Below are positions 53,375 to 62,912 of a stretch of DNA of 64,000 nucleotides, piece after piece. A program made the position numbers and the translations under genes. Source of the stretch: Tabrizicola_A sp964393035 (GTDB lineage Bacteria > Pseudomonadota > Alphaproteobacteria > Rhodobacterales > Rhodobacteraceae). The first letter of the stretch is position 1. Each line of letters starts with the position of its first letter. A model generated the notes under the pieces. It was given only the letters and a program-made list of their open reading frames with translations, made no database searches and was not told where the DNA came from. The stretch spans positions 124,001 through 188,000 of the forward strand of contig CAYMRX010000003.1 of NCBI GenBank assembly GCA_964393035.1, read 5' to 3'.

Positions 53375-55927
53375 ATGTCGCGCTACGAACCCAGCACCAT
53401 TGAACAGAAGTGGCAAAAGGCCTGGGATGAGGCCGGAGCCTTCACCGCGCGGCGCGATCCGGCAAAGCCCAAGTATTATGTGCTGGAGATGTTCCCCTAT
53501 CCGTCGGGGCGCATCCACATGGGCCATGTGCGCAATTACACCATGGGCGATGTGGTGGCGCGCTACAAGATAGCACAGGGATATTCGGTGCTGCACCCGA
53601 TGGGCTGGGACGCTTTCGGCATGCCCGCCGAGAATGCCGCGATGGAGCGGGGGGGCCATCCGAAAGAATGGACCTACGGCAATATCGCCGACATGCGGGC
53701 GCAGATGAAACCGCTGGGCCTGTCGATTGACTGGTCCCGTGAATTCGCCACTTGTGACCCGGAATATTATGGCCAGCAGCAGGCGATGTTCATCGACATG
53801 ATGGAGGCCGGGCTGGTCTATCGCAAGGCCGCCGTGGTGAACTGGGACCCGGTCGACATGACCGTTCTGGCCAATGAACAGGTGATCGACGGCAAGGGCT
53901 GGCGGTCGGGCGCGGCGGTGGAGCGGCGCGAGTTGACCCAGTGGTTCTTCAAGATCTCGGATTATTCCGAGGAGCTTCTGACCGCTTTGGACGGGCTGAA
54001 GGACTGGCCGGAAAAGGTGCGGCTGATGCAGGCCAACTGGATTGGCCAATCGCGCGGTCTGCAATTTGCCTTCGAAACCGTCGGCGCGCCTGCGGGCTTT
54101 GACAAGATCGAGGTTTACACCACCCGCCCCGATACGCTGATGGGCGCCTCCTTCGCCGCCATCTCGCCCGATCACCCCTTGGCCAAATCTTTGGAGGCTG
54201 ACCCGAAGGTTGCGGCCTTCCTCGCCCAGTGCCGCATGGGCGGCACCACGGCCGAAGCTTTGGAAACCGCTGAGAAGATCGGCATGGATACCGGCATCCG
54301 CGTCAAACATCCGCTGGACCCGAACTGGGAACTCCCGGTCTGGATCGCCAACTTCATCCTGATGGATTACGGCACCGGCGCGATTTTCGGCTGCCCCGCG
54401 CATGACCAACGCGATTTCGACTTTGCGACGAAATACGCGCTGCCGATCAAACCGGTGTTCAGCACCGACGGTTCTGATATCGCCTTGACCGAGGCCTTCA
54501 CTCCGATGAAGTCGGAAAAGGTCACCTATATCCGCGGCTTCGCGGGCAATGCCCAACAGACGGGCGACGAAGGCGTCGCCTCCGCCATCGCCCATGCCGA
54601 AGCGCAGGGTTATGGCCAAGGCGTCACCAAATACCGCCTGCGCGATTGGGGCATCAGTCGTCAGCGCTATTGGGGCTGCCCGATTCCGGTGATCCATTGC
54701 GCGGCTTGCGGCGTGGTGCCAGAGGCCAAGGCCAACCTGCCCGTTCAGTTGCCCGATGATGTGACCTTCGACATTCCCGGCAATCCGTTGGACCGTCACC
54801 CGACATGGCGCGATTGCACTTGCCCGAAATGCGGAGCCAAGGCTCGGCGCGAGACGGACACGATGGATACCTTCGTGGATTCAAGCTGGTATTATGCCCG
54901 CTTCACCGCCCCCCGCGCCACGACGCCCACTGTCGCGGAAGACGCCGACTACTGGATGAATGTCGACCAATATATCGGCGGCATCGAACATGCGATTTTG
55001 CACCTGCTCTACAGCCGCTTCTTCGCCCGCGCCATGCAGAAGACGGGCCACCTGCCCGCCAAAGCGATTGAGCCGTTCAATGCGCTGTTCACCCAAGGCA
55101 TGGTGACGCATGAGATTTACAAGACCACCGACGCCAACGGCCGCCCGGTTTACCATCTGCCCGAAGACATCATCCGCTCGGAATCCGGCGCGACACTGAA
55201 AGACGGCAGCAAGGTAGAGGTCATCCCCTCGGCCAAGATGTCGAAGTCGAAGAAAAACGTCGTCGATCCGATGAACATCATCGCCAGTTTCGGCGCCGAT
55301 ACCGCGCGGTGGTTTGTCATGTCCGACAGCCCGCCGGAACGCGACGTGGAATGGACGGCATCGGGGGCCGAGGCCACCTACAAACACCTGTCCCGCGTCT
55401 GGGCGACCTGCGCCCGCATCGGTGAAATGCCCGAAGGCCACAAGGGCGAAGGCGACGACGACCTGGCCCGCAGCGTCGCAAAGGCCATCGACGAGGTCAC
55501 GCGCGCCATCGAATCCTTTGCCTTCAACAAGGCCATCGCCACGCTTTACGGCCTGACCAACACCATTGCCCGCGCCAATGCCTCGACGCCCGCGATGAAA
55601 GAGGCCATCCGCACATTGGCCAAACTGATGTCGCCGATGACCCCGCATATCGCGGAATCGATCTGGTCCTATCAGGGCGGTGCGGGGCTTTGCGCGCAAT
55701 CACCTTGGCCAAAGGCGGACCCGGCCCTTTTGGTCGATGACAACGTCACCCTGCCGATTCAGATCAACGGCAAGCGCCGGGCGGAAATCAGCGTGCCGAA
55801 AGACATGCCCGCGCCGCAGGTTGAAAAGATCGCGCTGACGAACGAAGATGTGGTCAAATTCCTTGCCGGCCAGCCGGTGAAGAAGATCATCGTCGTGCCG
55901 GGGCGCATCATCAATGTCGTCGTGTAA
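53375..55927 (+). CDS. leuS: Leucyl-tRNA synthetase
   Basis: An 850-residue class I synthetase. The HIGH motif is HMGH at 48-51 (PYPSGRIHMGH), the editing CP1 domain occupies about 220-420 (TTRPDTLMGASF), a zinc-like cluster CPKCG follows, and KMSKSKK lies near 620. AGAGG precedes the second of two ATGs. lptE starts inside its 3' end (14-base overlap). Confidence 0.96.
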   Translation: MSRYEPSTIEQKWQKAWDEAGAFTARRDPAKPKYYVLEMFPYPSGRIHMGHVRNYTMGDVVARYKIAQGYSVLHPMGWDAFGMPAENAAMERGGHPKEWTYGNIADMRAQMKPLGLSIDWSREFATCDPEYYGQQQAMFIDMMEAGLVYRKAAVVNWDPVDMTVLANEQVIDGKGWRSGAAVERRELTQWFFKISDYSEELLTALDGLKDWPEKVRLMQANWIGQSRGLQFAFETVGAPAGFDKIEVYTTRPDTLMGASFAAISPDHPLAKSLEADPKVAAFLAQCRMGGTTAEALETAEKIGMDTGIRVKHPLDPNWELPVWIANFILMDYGTGAIFGCPAHDQRDFDFATKYALPIKPVFSTDGSDIALTEAFTPMKSEKVTYIRGFAGNAQQTGDEGVASAIAHAEAQGYGQGVTKYRLRDWGISRQRYWGCPIPVIHCAACGVVPEAKANLPVQLPDDVTFDIPGNPLDRHPTWRDCTCPKCGAKARRETDTMDTFVDSSWYYARFTAPRATTPTVAEDADYWMNVDQYIGGIEHAILHLLYSRFFARAMQKTGHLPAKAIEPFNALFTQGMVTHEIYKTTDANGRPVYHLPEDIIRSESGATLKDGSKVEVIPSAKMSKSKKNVVDPMNIIASFGADTARWFVMSDSPPERDVEWTASGAEATYKHLSRVWATCARIGEMPEGHKGEGDDDLARSVAKAIDEVTRAIESFAFNKAIATLYGLTNTIARANASTPAMKEAIRTLAKLMSPMTPHIAESIWSYQGGAGLCAQSPWPKADPALLVDDNVTLPIQINGKRRAEISVPKDMPAPQVEKIALTNEDVVKFLAGQPVKKIIVVPGRIINVVV

Positions 55928-56402
55928 CCGCCGAACCTTCCTGCTGATGCCGCTGGCGCTTGGCGCCTGCGGCTTCACCCCGGCCTATGGCCCGAATGGC
56001 CCGGCACAGGGCCTGCAAGGCCGCATCCGGCCGACTTCGCCTTCGGACAAGAACGGGTTTGATTTTGTCACCGCGATCCAGGCCCGCTTTGGCCGCGCCA
56101 AAGACGCCCGCTATGCGCTCGCCTATACGATCACCACCGAGGCGGTCGGGGTCGGCTATGCCACCGACACCTCGATCACCCGCTACAATCTGAAGGGCAA
56201 GGTTGACTGGACGCTGACCGATCTGGAAACCGACAGCCGCATGACCGGCGGCACGGTGGAAAATTTCACCTCATGGTCCGCCACCAGCGCCACAGTCGCG
56301 GGCCTCTCCGCCGAAGAAGACGCAGCCGAGCGGCTGATGGTCATCCTCGCCGATCAGATCGCCTTGCAGATCATCGCCGCCTCCACCCGCTTCGCCCCAT
56401 GA
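55914..56402 (+). CDS. lptE: LPS-assembly lipoprotein LptE
   Basis: A 162-residue lipoprotein that plugs LptD in the outer membrane to place lipopolysaccharide. The lipobox LALGAC has Cys19, followed by GFTPAYG, the family's short signature, and helical ends. The overlap with leuS and the ATGA overlap with holA match the conserved leuS-lptE-holA order. Confidence 0.88.
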   Translation: MSSCNRRTFLLMPLALGACGFTPAYGPNGPAQGLQGRIRPTSPSDKNGFDFVTAIQARFGRAKDARYALAYTITTEAVGVGYATDTSITRYNLKGKVDWTLTDLETDSRMTGGTVENFTSWSATSATVAGLSAEEDAAERLMVILADQIALQIIAASTRFAP

Positions 56403-57400
56403 TCCTCAAGGGGTTAGAGGCCAGCCGCTATTGCCAGAAGCCGAACCCGGCCCACGCCGGGCTGTTGATCTTTGGCGCCGATCCGATGCGCGTTGCCCTG
56501 AAACGACAAGAGGCCATCGCCGCGCTGATCGGCCCCGAGGGCGAGGCGGAAATGCGGCTGACCCGCATCGCCGCAGCGGACCTGCGCAAGGATGCAAGCC
56601 TGCTTGCAGATGCCATAAAATCCGTGGGCTTCTTTCCCGGCCCGCGGGTGGCCTTTGTCGAAGATGCCACCGACGGGCTGTTGGACACCATCGCCGCCGC
56701 CCTGAAAGACTGGCAACCGGGGGACGCGCAAATCACCGTCACGGCGGGCAACCTTACCGCCAAATCCACGCTGAAGACGCATTTCGAAAAGCATCCCAAT
56801 GCCGTCTGCATCGGCCTTTACGATGACCCGCCCAGCCGCGAGGAAATCGAGGATGCGTTGAAGAAATCCGGCCTCACGCAGATCGACCCCAGCGCCATGG
56901 CCGATCTCTCCGCCCTCGCCCGCGCGCTGGACCCCGGCGATTTCCGCCAGACGCTGGAAAAGATCGCGCTTTACAAATGGGGCGACAGCACCCCCCTGAC
57001 CCCGGCCGAGGTTGCCGCCATGGCGCCCGCCACCATCGAGGCCGAGGTCGACGATCTCATCATTGCCACCGCCGAGGGCCGTGCGCCCACCATCGGCCCG
57101 CTGCTGCGCCGGCTCGAAGGGCAAGGCACCGCCCCCGTCACCATCTGCATCGCCGCCCTGCGCCATTTCCGCACCCTGCATCTGGTCGCCGCCGATCCAA
57201 ACGGCATCAACAAGGCGCGGGTGATTTTCAAACTGCGTGAGGCCGTACAGCGGCAGGCAGGACAATGGGGCCAACACAGGCTCGAACAGGCGCTCACCCT
57301 GCTTGTCGAAACCGACATGGTGCTGCGCTCCTCCACCAAAGCCCCCGCGATGGCGCTGATGGAACGCGCCCTGATCCGCCTTGCGATGATGAAACGCTAG
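56399..57400 (+). CDS. holA: DNA polymerase III subunit delta
   Basis: A 333-residue clamp-loader subunit that opens the sliding clamp. Start MILKGLEASRYCQKPNPAHAGLLIFGADPMRV, then FVEDATDGLLDTIAAAL in the AAA+-like domain and C-terminal helical collar RQAGQWGQHRLEQALTLLVETD. No Walker A is expected in this subunit and none is seen. A repeat-type hairpin lies downstream. Confidence 0.9.
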   Translation: MILKGLEASRYCQKPNPAHAGLLIFGADPMRVALKRQEAIAALIGPEGEAEMRLTRIAAADLRKDASLLADAIKSVGFFPGPRVAFVEDATDGLLDTIAAALKDWQPGDAQITVTAGNLTAKSTLKTHFEKHPNAVCIGLYDDPPSREEIEDALKKSGLTQIDPSAMADLSALARALDPGDFRQTLEKIALYKWGDSTPLTPAEVAAMAPATIEAEVDDLIIATAEGRAPTIGPLLRRLEGQGTAPVTICIAALRHFRTLHLVAADPNGINKARVIFKLREAVQRQAGQWGQHRLEQALTLLVETDMVLRSSTKAPAMALMERALIRLAMMKR

Positions 57401-57446
57401 ACCGATAAACCTTCTAAAATTTACCTTATCTTGGCACAATCCCGCT

Positions 57447-57465
57447 TGGGGGTGTGAAACCCCCA
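57447..57465. repeat. Palindromic copy of a dispersed repeat
   Basis: TGGGGGT and ACCCCCA flank GTGAA. The preceding ATCTTGGCACAATCCCGC resembles the sequences before the hairpins at 40224 and 62798. It may terminate holA transcription. Confidence 0.4.
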
Positions 57466-57544
57466 TTCTGGCCCACCATCGGCCGCAGACTTGATCCAAG
57501 CCCCGCGCTCTGCCATGCCATGCCATGACAAAAGGAGCCCGCCC

Positions 57545-57880
57545 ATGTCCACCCCGCATCAAACCTTCCTCGCACCGCTGGCCAAACTCGCCCTACGTCA
57601 CCCCTTGGTCGAAGGTCAGGCGATCTGGTGGGAGGAGGGCGACTGGCAGGCGCAAGACGATGAGGAGGCGATGATCGACGGCGAGGAAATCGCCTATTAC
57701 GCCGAGGGCCTTCTGGCCGAAGGCTTCGGCCTGCACTGGCAGGTTCTGGCCGAGGCCGATGCGCCGAAAGAGCCGGTGCTGGTCTTGCTGTTCCTTTGGC
57801 AAACGGATGAGACGCCTGACCTGCCCGATCCGGGCCCCGATTGGGTGGTGCTGGCCCAAGCGGAAACCCCTGCGGCATGA
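57545..57880 (+). CDS. Small acidic protein of unknown function
   Basis: A 111-residue, strongly acidic soluble protein (WWEEGDWQAQDDEEAMIDGEE, LPDPGPDW). AAAAGGAG precedes the ATG. Its stop overlaps the following membrane protein's start as ATGA, so the two are co-expressed. No family is recognised. Confidence 0.6.
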   Translation: MSTPHQTFLAPLAKLALRHPLVEGQAIWWEEGDWQAQDDEEAMIDGEEIAYYAEGLLAEGFGLHWQVLAEADAPKEPVLVLLFLWQTDETPDLPDPGPDWVVLAQAETPAA

Positions 57881-58935
57881 ACATCTGGCGCGCCCTTGGC
57901 CCCGCGGTCCCACACCCGAAATGGACCGAGGCGCTGCGCGCCGCCGTCGGGGCCGGCTTGGGCCTTGCCCTTGCCGCCTACGTGCTTTGGGCGCTTGCCC
58001 CGCAGGGCAGCCCCCTAATCAACCATCCGCTCATCATCGCACCCTTCGGGGCCAGCGCCTTTCTGATCTTTTCGGTGCCGAACAGCCCCTTGGCGCAACC
58101 CTGGGCGGTGGTCATCGGCAACACGCTTTCCGCATTGGCCGCGCTCATTGTCCTGCAAGTCAAAATGACTGCCCTTGTCAGCGCCCCCCTTGCGGTGACG
58201 CTTGCCATCCTTGCGATGGCCATTGCCCGCGCCATGCACCCGCCGGGCGGCGCGGTTGCCCTGTTCACTGCCCTGACCGCGCCCGCAGATTGGAGTTTTG
58301 CCGCCTCGCCCGTGCTGGCGGGCAGCGCCGCGCTGGTGCTGTTCGGTGTGGTCTGGGCGCATGCCACCGGCCGCGCCTACCCCTTCCGCCAGCCCGCCCC
58401 CTCGCCGCATGGCACGGCTGACCAGACGCCGACACGCCGCCACCTGCCACCCCCCGGTGCGCTGGCGGAACTCTTGTCCCGCCTGCGGCTTGAAGCCAAC
58501 ATCGGCGTCGAAGACCTGACCCGTCTCATCACCGCCGCCGAGGCCGAAGCGGCCACCCGCCCACTGGCAGGCCTTACCGCCCGGCACCTGATGTCACATG
58601 ATCTGGTGACGGTTGCCCCCGCGGTATCGCTGCCCGAACTTGCCGCGACCTTCCACCATCACCACTTCAAGACCCTGCCGATGGTGGATGCCGGCCACTA
58701 TCTGGGCCTTGTGTCGGAAGAAGCACTGGTCGGTGTTTCTGACCCCGCGCTTACGGCGGCGGATCTGGCACATCCGGCCCCGGCGGCTGGTCCCGACACG
58801 CCAGCCGCCGAACTGGTTCAACGGCTGGCCGATGGCAAAGAACAGGCCTTGCCCATCGTCGAGAACGGCCATCTGATCGGCCTTGTCACCCGCTCGGATC
58901 TGATCAGCCTCTTGGCCCGGCCCTTGCCCGGCTGA
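57877..58935 (+). CDS. HPP-family membrane protein with C-terminal CBS pair
   Basis: A 352-residue protein. The first 165 residues hold four to five transmembrane helices with the HPP motif (AMHPPGGAVALFTAL). After a linker, two CBS domains (about 235-350: LMSHDLVTVAPAVSLPELAATF and ALPIVENGHLIGLVTRSDLI) probably sense adenine nucleotides. HPP proteins have been linked to nitrite transport in plastids and cyanobacteria; the substrate here is not known. Confidence 0.8.
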   Translation: MNIWRALGPAVPHPKWTEALRAAVGAGLGLALAAYVLWALAPQGSPLINHPLIIAPFGASAFLIFSVPNSPLAQPWAVVIGNTLSALAALIVLQVKMTALVSAPLAVTLAILAMAIARAMHPPGGAVALFTALTAPADWSFAASPVLAGSAALVLFGVVWAHATGRAYPFRQPAPSPHGTADQTPTRRHLPPPGALAELLSRLRLEANIGVEDLTRLITAAEAEAATRPLAGLTARHLMSHDLVTVAPAVSLPELAATFHHHHFKTLPMVDAGHYLGLVSEEALVGVSDPALTAADLAHPAPAAGPDTPAAELVQRLADGKEQALPIVENGHLIGLVTRSDLISLLARPLPG

Positions 58936-59001
58936 GGTTCAGCCACCCTTGCGCCGCGCGTCTCCCCGTGGTCGGATGCATCCATTGAACGGAGCGTCGA
59001 C

Positions 59002-59433
59002 ATGCCCAGCGCCTATGAGATCCTGCACACCGCCTGCGCCGCCCATGGCACCAGATTGTTCACCATCACCACGCAGGATGAGGCGGCCGGGCTGGCCCGC
59101 CGCGCCTATACCTCGCATCCGGTGGAATATCTGGTTTCAGGCACCAAACCCCTGACCCGTGACGGCTGGTATGACCATTGCATTACCGGCCAGCAGGTGT
59201 TTGTCGCCAATACCACACCCGAATTTGCCAAGTATTTCTTCGACCACGCGCTGATCACCTCGCTGGGGCTGGGATCTTGCATCAACATCCCCGTGATCGA
59301 CGGCGGCAGGGTTCTTGGCACCCTCAACCTTTTGGCAGAGGAATTCCACTTCACGCCCGAAAAACTTGCCACCTATCAATCGCTTGCGGCCACCCATCAT
59401 GCGGCCTTGGTCGCAGAAATGGCAAAAGGCTGA
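59002..59433 (+). CDS. GAF-domain protein
   Basis: A 143-residue single GAF-like domain (YEILHTACAAHGTRLFTITTQDE, TRDGWYDHCITGQQVFVANTTPEFAKYFFDHALITSLGLGSCINIPV, GRVLGTLNLLAEEFHFTPEKL). GAF domains bind small molecules. It ends three bases before a LysR gene, so it may report a ligand to that regulator or to the transporter downstream. Confidence 0.75.
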   Translation: MPSAYEILHTACAAHGTRLFTITTQDEAAGLARRAYTSHPVEYLVSGTKPLTRDGWYDHCITGQQVFVANTTPEFAKYFFDHALITSLGLGSCINIPVIDGGRVLGTLNLLAEEFHFTPEKLATYQSLAATHHAALVAEMAKG

Positions 59434-59436
59434 CCC

Positions 59437-60339
59437 TTGGCCTTCACCCTGCGCCAGTTGCAATTCTTTATCGCCGCCGCGCAATCCGGCTCGGTCACGG
59501 GGGCCGCGCGGGAATTGTCGATCTCGCAATCTTCGGTCACCGTGGCCATTCAGGCGCTGGAAGATGACCTCGGGGTTCAGCTTTTTGATCGACAGGCGCG
59601 CGGTCTTCTCATCACCCACAAGGGCAGTGCATTTCTGCGTCATGCCCGCCAGATCCTTGCCGATGTCGCCACGACCCGCACCGCCTTTGCCGAGGAAACC
59701 GGCCCGCTGACCGGACGCCTGTCGTTGGGCGTGACCAGCCTTGTCGCGGGCTATGTGCTGTCGGATATCCTTCAGCGCTATCGCCGCGCCTTCCCGCAGG
59801 TCGAGTTGAACGTCATCGAAGACAATGGCGATTACCTGCAACACCTGCTGATCGGCGGAGAGTTGGACGTCGCCGTGCTCCTGACCTCCTCGGTCAAGGA
59901 TCGCATGGCGCTGAATGTCGAAACCCTGCTCGTGTCGCCCTACCGGCTTTGGCTGCCGCTTGGGCATCCCTTGTCGGATCAGGAAACCATTGCGCTGGAT
60001 GATCTCGCGGGTCAGCCGCTGATTCAGCTGATGGTGGACGAGATCGAGGAATCCACCCGCAAACTCATGGGATCTCTGGCCGTCAAACCGCAGATCGCCT
60101 TCCGCACCCGCTCGGTCGAGGCGGTGCGCAGCCTTGTCGCCACCGGGGCGGGGCTGGCCATTCTGCCCAGCCTTGTCTACCGGCCCTGGTCCTTGGAAGG
60201 CGACCGGATCGGCATCCGCGACATCTCGGGCGACCTGCCTTCGGTGCAGGTTGGCCTTGCCTGGCGGCGCGGCGCGCCGGTGCAGGCCCCCGCGCATCAC
60301 TTCATCCGCTCCGCACAAGACGCCATGCCAAGCCGTTAA
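59437..60339 (+). CDS. LysR-family transcriptional regulator
   Basis: A 300-residue regulator. The N-terminal helix-turn-helix is clear (LRQLQFFIAAAQSGSVTGAARELSISQSSVTVAIQALEDDLG), followed by a LysR substrate-binding domain (about 90-295). It starts with TTG, since no ATG fits and the family start matches; the start is three bases after the GAF gene. Its ligand is unknown; a polyamine-type ABC operon follows and is the obvious target. Confidence 0.85.
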   Translation: MAFTLRQLQFFIAAAQSGSVTGAARELSISQSSVTVAIQALEDDLGVQLFDRQARGLLITHKGSAFLRHARQILADVATTRTAFAEETGPLTGRLSLGVTSLVAGYVLSDILQRYRRAFPQVELNVIEDNGDYLQHLLIGGELDVAVLLTSSVKDRMALNVETLLVSPYRLWLPLGHPLSDQETIALDDLAGQPLIQLMVDEIEESTRKLMGSLAVKPQIAFRTRSVEAVRSLVATGAGLAILPSLVYRPWSLEGDRIGIRDISGDLPSVQVGLAWRRGAPVQAPAHHFIRSAQDAMPSR

Positions 60340-60484
60340 GCCAGCCATCGGAAAATCCGAACGATCCTTTCTACGTTTTGATATTGCGAAAATTCTGACC
60401 CACGCTCACCCTGACGGCATGACCGGGAATCCGGCGGCAACCCATGCCTGCCCCAAAGGGCGGCCAAGCTTCAGGGAGTTACGC

Positions 60485-61642
60485 ATGAAGACCATCAAAT
60501 TGCTGGGCACCACCGCCCTTGCCCTTGTGACCGGCCTTTCGCCTGTCATGGCACAGGTCACGGCCATCGGGGAGGGCGAAGGGGAAGTGTCGATCGTCGC
60601 CTGGGCTGGCTATGTCGAACGCGGCGAAACCGACAAGAGCTTTGACTGGGTAACAAAATTCGAGGCCGACACCGGCTGCAAGGTTTCGGTGAAAACCGCC
60701 AACACCTCGGATGAAATGGTTGCCCTGATGAACGAAGGCGGGTTTGACCTCGTCACCGCCTCGGGCGACGCCTCCTTGCGCCTGATCGCGGGCGGGCGTG
60801 TGCAGCCCGTCAATATCGACCTGATCCCCTCATGGTCGACCGTCGATGACCGGCTGAAGGATGCGTCCTGGCACACGGTTGACGGCGTGCATTACGGCGT
60901 TCCCTATATGTGGGGGCCGAACGTACTGATGTATAACACCGATGTCTTCAAAGAGGCCCCCACCTCGTGGAACGTGGTGTTCGAAAAGATGGACCTGCCT
61001 GACGGCAAGTCGAACGAAGGCCGGGTGCAGGCCTATGATGGCCCGATCCATATCGCCGATGCCGCGCAATATCTGATGTTCCACAAGCCGGAACTGAAGA
61101 TCACCTCGCCCTATGAACTGAACGAAGACCAGTACAAGGCTGCACTGGACCTTTTGCGCGGGCAGCGCGCGCTGGTCGGCCGCTATTGGCACGATGCCTT
61201 CATCCAGATGGATGACTTCAAGAACGAAGGTGTGGTGGCCTCGGGGTCCTGGCCGTTCCAGGTCGGTCTTTTGCAATCTGAAAAGCTGCCGATTGCCTCG
61301 GTGATCCCGCAGGAAGGGGCGACCGGCTGGGCCGACACCACCATGATGCATGTCGACAGCAAACATCCGAACTGCGCCTACAAGTGGATGGAGCATTCGC
61401 TGGCCTCGAACCTGCAATCTGACCTCTCGGTCTGGTTCGGCGCCAACCCCTCGGTTCCGGCCGCCTGCACCGATGGCCGTGGCATGCAAACCGCCGAAGG
61501 CTGCACCAAGAACGGGCTGGATGACTTTGAAAAGATCCGCTTCTGGACGACGCCCACCGCCAACTGCGCGCAAGGCGAAGGCGCCTGCGTGCCCTATTAC
61601 CGCTGGGTGTCCGACTATATCGGCGTGATCGGCGGACGGTAA
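60485..61642 (+). CDS. Polyamine-type ABC transporter substrate-binding protein
   Basis: A 385-residue periplasmic binding protein with signal peptide (GLSPVMAQ). The PotD/PotF-like features are VSIVAWAGYVERGE near the start, TANTSDEMVALMNEGGFDLVTASGDASL, and YGVPYMWGPNVLMYNTDVFKEAPTSWN. The size and neighbours fit spermidine/putrescine or related cationic uptake; the ligand is not fixed by the sequence. AGGGAG precedes the ATG. Confidence 0.85.
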   Translation: MKTIKLLGTTALALVTGLSPVMAQVTAIGEGEGEVSIVAWAGYVERGETDKSFDWVTKFEADTGCKVSVKTANTSDEMVALMNEGGFDLVTASGDASLRLIAGGRVQPVNIDLIPSWSTVDDRLKDASWHTVDGVHYGVPYMWGPNVLMYNTDVFKEAPTSWNVVFEKMDLPDGKSNEGRVQAYDGPIHIADAAQYLMFHKPELKITSPYELNEDQYKAALDLLRGQRALVGRYWHDAFIQMDDFKNEGVVASGSWPFQVGLLQSEKLPIASVIPQEGATGWADTTMMHVDSKHPNCAYKWMEHSLASNLQSDLSVWFGANPSVPAACTDGRGMQTAEGCTKNGLDDFEKIRFWTTPTANCAQGEGACVPYYRWVSDYIGVIGGR

Positions 61643-61727
61643 GGGCGGCCCATCCCTCCCACCCGCACAAGGGGGGAGGGTGCCGCAAACGCTGATCTTC
61701 CGCCCATTGAAAGCAGGCTCAACACCT

Positions 61728-61750
61728 CCCCTCCCCTTCATGGGGAGGGG
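61728..61750. repeat. Hairpin between binding protein and ATPase genes
   Basis: CCCCTCCCC and GGGGAGGGG flank TTCAT; a second CCCTCCC ... GGGGAGGG pair lies about 70 bases upstream. Such structures often protect the abundant binding-protein mRNA while limiting the downstream genes. Confidence 0.5.
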
Positions 61751-61786
61751 CTGGAGGTGGGGGGCATCCTTAACGAAAGCCCCACC

Positions 61787-62785
61787 ATGACCGCTGCCGT
61801 CACCTTCCAATCCGTCTCGCGCCATTTCGGCAGCGGCCCCACTGCGGTCAAAGCTGTCGATGCGGTTGACCTGACCATTGCCGAGGGCAGCTTTTTCGCC
61901 ATGCTCGGCCCTTCCGGCTCGGGCAAAACCACCTGCCTGCGGCTGATCTCGGGTTTTGAACAACCCACCTCCGGCGCGATCCATATCTTTGGCCAAGACG
62001 TTTCGGCCATCCCGCCGAACAGGCGCAACGTGAACACCGTCTTTCAGGATTACGCGCTGTTCCCGCATATGAACGTGCGCGATAACGTCGCCTATGGCCT
62101 GATGGTCAAAGGCATCCCCCGCAGCCAGCGCTATGCCAAGGCCGATGAAATGCTGCACCTCGTCCAGCTTGGCGGCTATGGTGACCGCAAACCGGGCCAG
62201 CTTTCCGGCGGCCAGCGCCAGCGCGTTGCCCTCGCCCGCGCTCTGGTCAACGAACCCCGCGTGCTGCTGCTGGATGAACCCTTGGGCGCGCTGGATCTGA
62301 AACTGCGTGAAGACATGCAGGACGAGCTGAAATCCCTGCAACAGCGCCTCGGCATCACCTTCGTCTTTGTCACCCACGACCAGCATGAAGCCCTGTCGAT
62401 GGCCGACAGCCTCGCCGTCTTCAACCAGGGCAAGATTGCCCAGATCGGTACGCCATCTGAAATCTACGCCCGCCCCCGCACCCGTTTCGTCGCCGATTTC
62501 GTCGGCTCCTCCAATGTCCTTCCGCCCTCCCTGACCAAGGCCCTTGGCGGCCCGGCCAGATGGTCGTCCTTGCGCCCCGAAAACACGCGCCTTGCACCAC
62601 AAGGCCCGATCACCGGCACCGTAACCGCGCTGCGCTACCTTGGCGCGGCAACCCGTGTTGTCATGAAAACCGGCGAAACCGAAATCGCCGCCCTTGTGCC
62701 GGCGGGCCACCCCCTGCCCGAACCCGGCACCGAAACCTCCATCGCCTTTGACCCCAAAGACCTCCACCTGATGGAGGAGAAATGA
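61787..62785 (+). CDS. ABC transporter ATP-binding protein (PotA-like)
   Basis: A 332-residue ATPase. Walker A GPSGSGKTT, Q-loop FQDYALFPHM, signature LSGGQRQR, Walker B LLLDEPLGALD and the H-loop THDQHEA are all present. The C-terminal part is a TOBE/OB-fold regulatory domain. The ATG at 61787 follows GAAAG. It powers the importer with the two permeases downstream. Confidence 0.9.
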   Translation: MTAAVTFQSVSRHFGSGPTAVKAVDAVDLTIAEGSFFAMLGPSGSGKTTCLRLISGFEQPTSGAIHIFGQDVSAIPPNRRNVNTVFQDYALFPHMNVRDNVAYGLMVKGIPRSQRYAKADEMLHLVQLGGYGDRKPGQLSGGQRQRVALARALVNEPRVLLLDEPLGALDLKLREDMQDELKSLQQRLGITFVFVTHDQHEALSMADSLAVFNQGKIAQIGTPSEIYARPRTRFVADFVGSSNVLPPSLTKALGGPARWSSLRPENTRLAPQGPITGTVTALRYLGAATRVVMKTGETEIAALVPAGHPLPEPGTETSIAFDPKDLHLMEEK

Positions 62786-62869
62786 TGGCCCTTTATCTTG
62801 GCAAAAATATCCCCGCCGGAGGCATCCCCCGCCTGACCCAATTGCATCTCCCCAAAATCGGGTGCGGGC

Positions 62870-62892
62870 AAAATTCTTCCTGCAAGAATTTT
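62870..62892. repeat. Hairpin between ATPase and permease genes
   Basis: AAAATTCTT and AAGAATTTT flank CCTGC in a 127-bp gap. The gap starts with a dispersed-repeat-like stretch (ATCTTGGCAAAAATATCCCC at 62798). It is not a terminator by T run; it may tune translation or stability of the downstream permease mRNA. Confidence 0.45.
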
Positions 62893-62912
62893 CCTGCCAG
62901 AAAGCGTGCCGC

